Below are positions 57,963 through 64,000 of a DNA stretch of 64,000 nucleotides, piece after piece. Position 1 is the stretch's first letter. Each line of letters starts with the position of its first letter. A model generated the notes under the pieces. That model made no database searches, was not told the origin of the DNA, and saw nothing but the letters and a program-made list of their open reading frames with translations. The translations under genes were made by a program, and so were the position numbers. The DNA is from Mannheimia pernigra (GTDB lineage Bacteria; Pseudomonadota; Gammaproteobacteria; Enterobacterales; Pasteurellaceae): assembly GCF_013377995.1 (NCBI RefSeq), contig NZ_CP055305.1:1984001-2048000 (forward strand). The letters are read 5' to 3'.

Positions 57963-58282
57963 TACAACCTCAAATGTTTTTGTTTTTGTATTTCAATTCA
58001 ATCAAAGGAAAGAAAAAACAACATAACAACACATTTAAAGTCTGTTTTAAACTAAACACTTAGCTGCTTTTGTTCAGCTAAGATTTTATTACATACTCAG
58101 ACTTTCTTTCGAAAATCTCTCAGTTTTTCAGCTTGTTTCTAAATTTTTAAAGAACAACGATGATAATGTCTTTCGACTCTCATCATACCTAAATTAACAA
58201 GCGGTCTCTTTTTTATTGAATATTGCAAATCTTTGCTCAAATTCAACCGCTTGCTACCTTAGGTATGACGACTCACGATGCT
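57963..58282 (-). other. Spacer between tRNA-Ala and 23S, with boxA and an uptake-signal hairpin
   Basis: On the minus strand TGTTCTTTAAAAAT (58143-58156) is a boxA antitermination element before 23S. At 58183-58268 lies a large hairpin: TCATACCTAA pairs with TTAGGTATGA, and inside it CAAGCGGT pairs with ACCGCTTG. The inner arms are uptake signals. Confidence 0.75.
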
Positions 58283-58358
58283 TGGTGGAGATAAGCGGGA
58301 TCGAACCGCTGACCTCCTGCGTGCAAGGCAGGCGCTCTCCCAGCTGAGCTATATCCCC
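58283..58358 (-). tRNA. tRNA-Ala (TGC)
   Basis: A 76-base cloverleaf with encoded CCA. The acceptor starts GGGGATATAGC, the anticodon loop is CTTGCAC with anticodon TGC, and the T-loop is GGTTCGATCC. It is the second spacer tRNA of the rRNA operon. Confidence 0.97.
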
Positions 58359-58437
58359 AGACATCATTGACTTACCACTTCCTTTTAGTTTTCACTCACA
58401 TTCTGTGCTTTCGCTTTCGCTTACTCACGTCATTGAG

Positions 58438-58514
<77 letters not shown>

Positions 58515-58620
58515 AAAAGGATGTTTCTGTTTATTCTACTTTCTATCAAACAATCTGTGTGAACACTTGCTGTCGTCGCGACGCTAAACTCTCGCCTAGC
58601 CTCGCACTTGATTTTTTTGG

Positions 58621-60160
<1,540 letters not shown>

Positions 60161-60340
60161 AAAAGTTCAATCGCTCAATAAACTGCTTAGCTAAAGTTCA
60201 CTTCAACTTCTAAACTTAACTTAAGTCAAGAAATCAAAAATAATGAATTTCTAGTTATAAGCACCTATTAAGACTTCAAGTTTTAAAATATTTTTTAAAT
60301 CAAGTCTATCAACAAGTGCCCACACAGATTGTCTGATAAT

Positions 60341-60353
60341 TTGTTAAAGAACA
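60341..60353 (-). promoter_or_regulatory. boxA antitermination element in the rRNA leader
   Basis: The minus strand reads TGTTCTTTAACAA, a match to the rRNA boxA, about 180 bases before 16S. It recruits NusB/S10 to make transcription resistant to termination in known systems. Confidence 0.8.
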
Positions 60354-60360
60354 AAACAAA

Positions 60361-60406
60361 ACGACGCACCGTAATCAACATCTAATCATTCACAACAGTG
60401 CGTCGT
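60361..60406 (-). terminator. Terminator-like hairpin in the rRNA leader
   Basis: ACGACGCAC (60361-60369) and GTGCGTCGT (60398-60406) form a perfect 9-bp G/C-rich stem with a 28-base loop. On the minus strand it is followed by TTTGTTTTGTTC, which runs into boxA. It begins a few bases after the expected transcription start. Confidence 0.6.
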
Positions 60407-60418
60407 TGTGTGCCGTGC

Positions 60419-60446
60419 ATTATACGCAAAACAAAATGCCTTGCAA
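60419..60446 (-). promoter_or_regulatory. rRNA operon promoter
   Basis: On the minus strand TTGCAA (-35, 60441-60446), a 16-bp spacer and TATAAT (-10, 60419-60424) are followed by a GC-rich discriminator GCACGGC. This is the layout of a strong, stringently controlled rRNA promoter. Confidence 0.8.
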
Positions 60447-60517
60447 CCCCTTTTTTGTAAAAATTTTCAAAAAAATCACCGCTTGCATATTTTTACTACA
60501 ACTTGCTTATTCTATTA

Positions 60518-62485
60518 TCAAAATCTGTTAATTAATTGTTCTTTTAGTCCACTTTGTCTTTCTGTTTTCGTACCAACACTGTATTTCCATACTTTTTCAT
60601 TGCCAAATAGCGTAAATTTATCTTTAGCACGGGTAATTGCTGTGTAAATCAATTCTTTAGTTAAGATAGGTGATATGGAAAGTGGCAAAATTAAAATAGT
60701 ATGTTCAAATTCCGATCCTTGTGATTTATGCACTGTCATTATATAAGCTGCTTCATAATTTGAAATGCGACTTAGCGGTAAGCGATGATATTGGTTGTCT
60801 GCTTGTAGTGAATCAAAATAAACGCTTGTCTCTCCATTTTCATCTGGCAGAATAATGCCAATATCGCCACTAGCCATTTTATTTGATGGCATATTTTCGG
60901 TAATCATAATCGGTTTGCCGATATAGCGATCCCGACTATGATTAAATTTAACTAATCCAGCTTTTCGCAGCCCCTCCGCAATTGCAATATTCAATCGTTC
61001 AACACCCAATTCACTCACACGCAAAGCAGAAAGAAAATGCACTTTTTGAAATTTGTCAAAAATCGTTTTGATACTTATTGATTGCGGCTGCGCTTCTCTT
61101 TGTTTAACTGCTTGCAAATAATCACGGTAAAGCTCAATCGCTTTATCAACTATCATTTTTACACTTTTCTCTACCCAGTTTGATTTATCTAACATCTCTT
61201 TCGTTTCTGGATAGCGAATATTTTCCAACTTCCCGCTATTTTTATATTCGCTAAAAATATCCCAAGAGCGATTAATTTTTTGCTCATTAACCGCATTTGC
61301 TAACTCCCCAATCCATATTTTTTCACCAAATCGGTAGCTGTGTTTTAAATGAGAGAGTGAATCACAAATAGGCAACGCATTACCCGCATTTATCTGATAG
61401 CCTGTAACGGCGTTTAAATAATCGCAATGCTTTTGGCTATAACCATATTCTAAGAAAGAACCGAGTTCACCGATAATCGATCCAGCTTCCACCGAGGCGA
61501 GCTGATCTTTGTCGCCTAGCATAATCAAACGAGCAGTTGGCTTAAGTGCTTGTACAATTTTTGCCATCATAGATAAATCAATCATTGAAGCTTCATCTAG
61601 TACCACCAAATCATAATGCAGAGGGTTTTTCGCATTGAATTTTGTGTTATCTGTTAATGGTCTGGCACCAAGTAAGCGATGAATCGTCATTGCCTCCGTT
61701 GGAATGGATTTGATTATGGCAGGCGATAGCTTATTTTCTTCTGCTAACTTACTCTCAATCGACTCTTTCATTCTTGATGCGGCTTTTCCTGTTGGGGCAG
61801 CTAAGGCAATTTGTAGAAAAGGGGCATTTTGCTCTAGTTGTTTGAGCTGATGCCCGAGCAATAATTTTACAACTGTGGTCGTTTTACCTGTTCCTGGCCC
61901 ACCAGAAATCAGGGTGAACTGCTTTTCAAGTGCGGTTGCAATAGCCACTTTTTGCCAATCAATGTCTTGTTGTGGGCTGGTGTGATTGTCAAATAACTGT
62001 TGAATGATTTTATTATTTAATACTGTATTGGGTAATTTTTCAGAAAAGTTGACCGCTTGTTGTAGATAAACCGCAACTTGGTGTTCTGCCTGCCAATAAC
62101 GATAAAAATAAAGCAATCCATTTTGGAAGAGCATAGGAGCAATTTTTTCAGGCGAATCGCTAAAAGCAATATGATCCTTCAAGGTACATTGCCATTCAAG
62201 CGGTGAAATTTTTCCAATTTTTTGCAAAATTTTCTCAAGCAAAAGGTGGTATTGAGGCTTTGCGTTGAGTTCAAACAGTGTTGAAAGCGTGAGAGAATTT
62301 AATCGCAATGCTGTATGCCCTAGACCAACTTGATATGAGATCAATGCCGCCAACAATAGTGCAAGCTCTCTCTGCTTCTCTGAATAATTATATTGTTTTT
62401 GTTTACTCTCAATAAAACAAGCAAATTGGTAGTTTAAATCAGAAATAATCTTCTCTTTTTTTAATTCAAGTAATAAATTCAGCAT
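60518..62485 (-). CDS. recD: Exodeoxyribonuclease V alpha subunit RecD
   Basis: The 5'-3' helicase subunit of RecBCD, 655 residues (E. coli 608). Walker A is SGGPGTGKTTTVVKLLL at about residues 193-209. Further motifs are DLVVLDEASMIDLSMMAK, LIMLGDKDQLASVEAG and, near the C-terminus, YIMTVHKSQGSEFEHTILIL and YTAITRAKDKFTLFG. The start at 62485 gives MLNLLLELKKEKIISDLNY, a usual RecD opening. It stands alone, divergent from alr; recB, often directly upstream in relatives, is not here. Confidence 0.95.
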   Translation of the reverse strand: MLNLLLELKKEKIISDLNYQFACFIESKQKQYNYSEKQRELALLLAALISYQVGLGHTALRLNSLTLSTLFELNAKPQYHLLLEKILQKIGKISPLEWQCTLKDHIAFSDSPEKIAPMLFQNGLLYFYRYWQAEHQVAVYLQQAVNFSEKLPNTVLNNKIIQQLFDNHTSPQQDIDWQKVAIATALEKQFTLISGGPGTGKTTTVVKLLLGHQLKQLEQNAPFLQIALAAPTGKAASRMKESIESKLAEENKLSPAIIKSIPTEAMTIHRLLGARPLTDNTKFNAKNPLHYDLVVLDEASMIDLSMMAKIVQALKPTARLIMLGDKDQLASVEAGSIIGELGSFLEYGYSQKHCDYLNAVTGYQINAGNALPICDSLSHLKHSYRFGEKIWIGELANAVNEQKINRSWDIFSEYKNSGKLENIRYPETKEMLDKSNWVEKSVKMIVDKAIELYRDYLQAVKQREAQPQSISIKTIFDKFQKVHFLSALRVSELGVERLNIAIAEGLRKAGLVKFNHSRDRYIGKPIMITENMPSNKMASGDIGIILPDENGETSVYFDSLQADNQYHRLPLSRISNYEAAYIMTVHKSQGSEFEHTILILPLSISPILTKELIYTAITRAKDKFTLFGNEKVWKYSVGTKTERQSGLKEQLINRF

Positions 62486-62612
62486 AATTGAACCATCGTC
62501 CTATTAGAATTCTTCTTACAATAATACTAATCTTTTTTGCATTATTTGCTAAGGGATTTTTCATTTTGGGCGTATAATTTAGCGTTCTTATTATTTTATT
62601 GTTCAGAAAAAT

Positions 62613-63737
62613 ATGAAACCAGCAACAGCAACTATTGATAGCCAGGCACTCAGGCATAATATCCAGCTCATTAAATCATTTGCACCCAATCAAAAATTAT
62701 TGGCGATGATTAAAGCAAATGCGTATGGGCAAGGGTTGTTACCTGCTGCCAGCACTTTAGCGGATATGGTGGATGGTTTCGGTGTTGCTCGCTTGCGTGA
62801 GGCTTTAGAAATTCAAGAAACTGGCTACACGGGCAAAATTGTGTTGATAGAGGGTTTTTTTGACCGTGAAGAGCTACTCAAAGCTCTTTCTCGCAAATTT
62901 GATGCTGTCATTCATAACATTGAGCAACTTGAGCTGCTAGAAAAAGTCGCAAACGAGTGGAATGAAGAGCAAAAAAAAGGCTTTTGGACACGTAAGACAA
63001 AAATATACTTTCCCATTCATATCTGGCTAAAAATTGATACTGGTATGCACCGTTTGGGTATTCACCCCGAGCAGGTGGATCTGTTTGTAGAACGGTTGAA
63101 AAATTGCTCGCTGGTTAATTCCATCAGCTTTGTTAGCCATTTTAGCCGTGCAGATGAATTAGATTGTCGCTATACCGAAAAGCAAATTGACGTTTTTGAA
63201 CAAGCCACCGAAAAATATTCCCAACACGACCGCAGCATTTCTGCCTCAAGCGGTATTCTTTATTGGAAACAAGCCCATTATGACTGGGTTCGCCCGGGCA
63301 TTATTATGCACGGTATTTCTCCACATTATACTCCAATTACCGATTTAGGCTTTCAACCCGTAATGACGCTCTCATCCTCACTTATTGCCGTTCGTACCCA
63401 CAAAGCGGGTGAACCTGTTGGCTACGGCGGAGCGTGGATTAGCCCTAAAGACACTAAACTTGGCGTGATCGCAATGGGCTATGGCGATGGCTATCCTCGT
63501 AATGCGCCTGAAGGCACACCTGTGTTAATTAACGGCAGACTTGTGCCGATTGTGGGACGTGTTTCAATGGATATGCTGACTGTCGATTTAGGACAAAACA
63601 GCCAAGATAAAGTGGGCGATAACGCCATTTTTTGGGGAGAAAAATTACTGATTGAAGAAGTAGCAAAACACATCGGCGTAATTAGCTACGAGTTAATTAC
63701 CAAACTCACACCAAGAGTGATTTTTGAATATAAATAA
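62613..63737 (+). CDS. alr: Alanine racemase, biosynthetic
   Basis: Makes D-alanine for peptidoglycan. The 374-residue protein has the PLP lysine K34 in AMIKANAYGQG and the C-terminal catalytic tyrosine segment AMGYGDGYPRNAP. GRVSMDMLTVDLG near the end is also diagnostic. It is slightly longer than E. coli Alr (359) because of an insert around EEQKKGFWTRKTKIYFP at about residues 118-134. It is divergent from recD with 127 bp between, and 13 bp before an AraC-type gene on the same strand. Confidence 0.97.
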   Translation: MKPATATIDSQALRHNIQLIKSFAPNQKLLAMIKANAYGQGLLPAASTLADMVDGFGVARLREALEIQETGYTGKIVLIEGFFDREELLKALSRKFDAVIHNIEQLELLEKVANEWNEEQKKGFWTRKTKIYFPIHIWLKIDTGMHRLGIHPEQVDLFVERLKNCSLVNSISFVSHFSRADELDCRYTEKQIDVFEQATEKYSQHDRSISASSGILYWKQAHYDWVRPGIIMHGISPHYTPITDLGFQPVMTLSSSLIAVRTHKAGEPVGYGGAWISPKDTKLGVIAMGYGDGYPRNAPEGTPVLINGRLVPIVGRVSMDMLTVDLGQNSQDKVGDNAIFWGEKLLIEEVAKHIGVISYELITKLTPRVIFEYK

Positions 63738-63750
63738 TACGAATGATGAT

Positions 63751-64000
63751 ATGGACTATTTAGATAATCTTATCAAACTCCACCAAATTGAAGGTGAGAT
63801 CCAAGTAATTTGTCGCTTTCAAGGTGATTGGCAAATTAAAAATCCGCAAACCGAGCAACCAATCGGGGTATTTCATATTATTTCCCGAGGGCAATGTTGC
63901 GTAAAATTCGAAAATGAATGCCACCATTTGAAAGTGGGCGATGTTGTATTTTTGCCTTATGGCACTCAGCACGAGCTAGCAAGCTGTCCGACACTCTTAT
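63751..64000 (+). CDS. AraC-type regulator, N-terminal cupin domain (cut by window end)
   Basis: An open frame from the ATG at 63751 runs off the window after 83 codons. It begins MDYLDNLIKLHQIEGEIQV. The segment GVFHIISRGQCCVKFENECHHLKVGDVVFLPYGTQHEL fits, in order, the cupin_6 ligand-binding domain found at the N-terminus of many AraC-family regulators. The DNA-binding half would lie beyond position 64000 and is not seen. It may be cotranscribed with alr. Confidence 0.7.
   Translation, partial: MDYLDNLIKLHQIEGEIQVICRFQGDWQIKNPQTEQPIGVFHIISRGQCCVKFENECHHLKVGDVVFLPYGTQHELASCPTLL

Overview
This window is ordinary Pasteurellaceae chromosome interrupted by one very unusual gene. The best clue to the organism is the 9-mer ACAAGCGGT and its complement ACCGCTTGT, which recur dozens of times, often as facing pairs between genes. 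This is the DNA uptake signal of the Actinobacillus pleuropneumoniae / Mannheimia / Bibersteinia branch. Gene content and order agree: aceEF-lpdA, metY-rimP-nusA-infB-rbfA-truB, hflK-hflC-purA, divergent uvrA/ssb, lolB-ispE-prs. I cannot fix the species from sequence alone.

Layout. 1-5.5 kb: pyruvate dehydrogenase operon aceE-aceF-lpdA (lpdA cut by the window edge). 5.8-9.4 kb: pyrD and lolB-ispE-prs. 9.4-18.1 kb: msbA, the helicase gene yoaA, an ABC permease/ATPase pair without an adjacent binding protein, and uvrA. 18.2-22.2 kb: ssb, then a gluconate module (gntP, gntK, gntR) with two matching operators and a perfect 124-bp tandem duplication at the end of gntP. 22.2-25.2 kb: a decayed, frameshifted gene remnant, paeA (ytfL) and mltB. 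25.2-31.4 kb: the translation/transcription-factor operon from initiator tRNA through rimP (TTG start), nusA, infB, rbfA and truB. 31.5-37.4 kb: slt, purA, hflC, hflK. 37.6-50.6 kb: a single 12,981-bp gene for a 4,326-residue trimeric autotransporter adhesin. 50.7-54.6 kb: sprT, an RNase I gene, a DUF2254 membrane protein and metK with a MetJ operator. 54.7-60.5 kb: a complete rRNA operon (16S, tRNA-Ile, tRNA-Ala, 23S, 5S) on the minus strand. 60.5-64 kb: recD, alr and the start of an AraC-type regulator. Most genes are on the minus strand.

The accessory highlight is the giant adhesin. It has an extended signal peptide, several YadA-type heads, one head interrupted by a charged helical insert, two duplicated head modules, a very long stalk of Hia-type repeats with a duplicated block of about 0.6 kb, and a YadA anchor. 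Its 13 kb is almost free of uptake signals, unlike everything around it, which suggests separate origin or separate constraint. Other points worth following are the gntP tandem duplication, an interlaced set of inverted repeats after ssb, uptake-signal hairpins used as terminators and inside the rRNA spacer, stacked terminators in the rimP leader, and a terminator-like hairpin in the rRNA leader.
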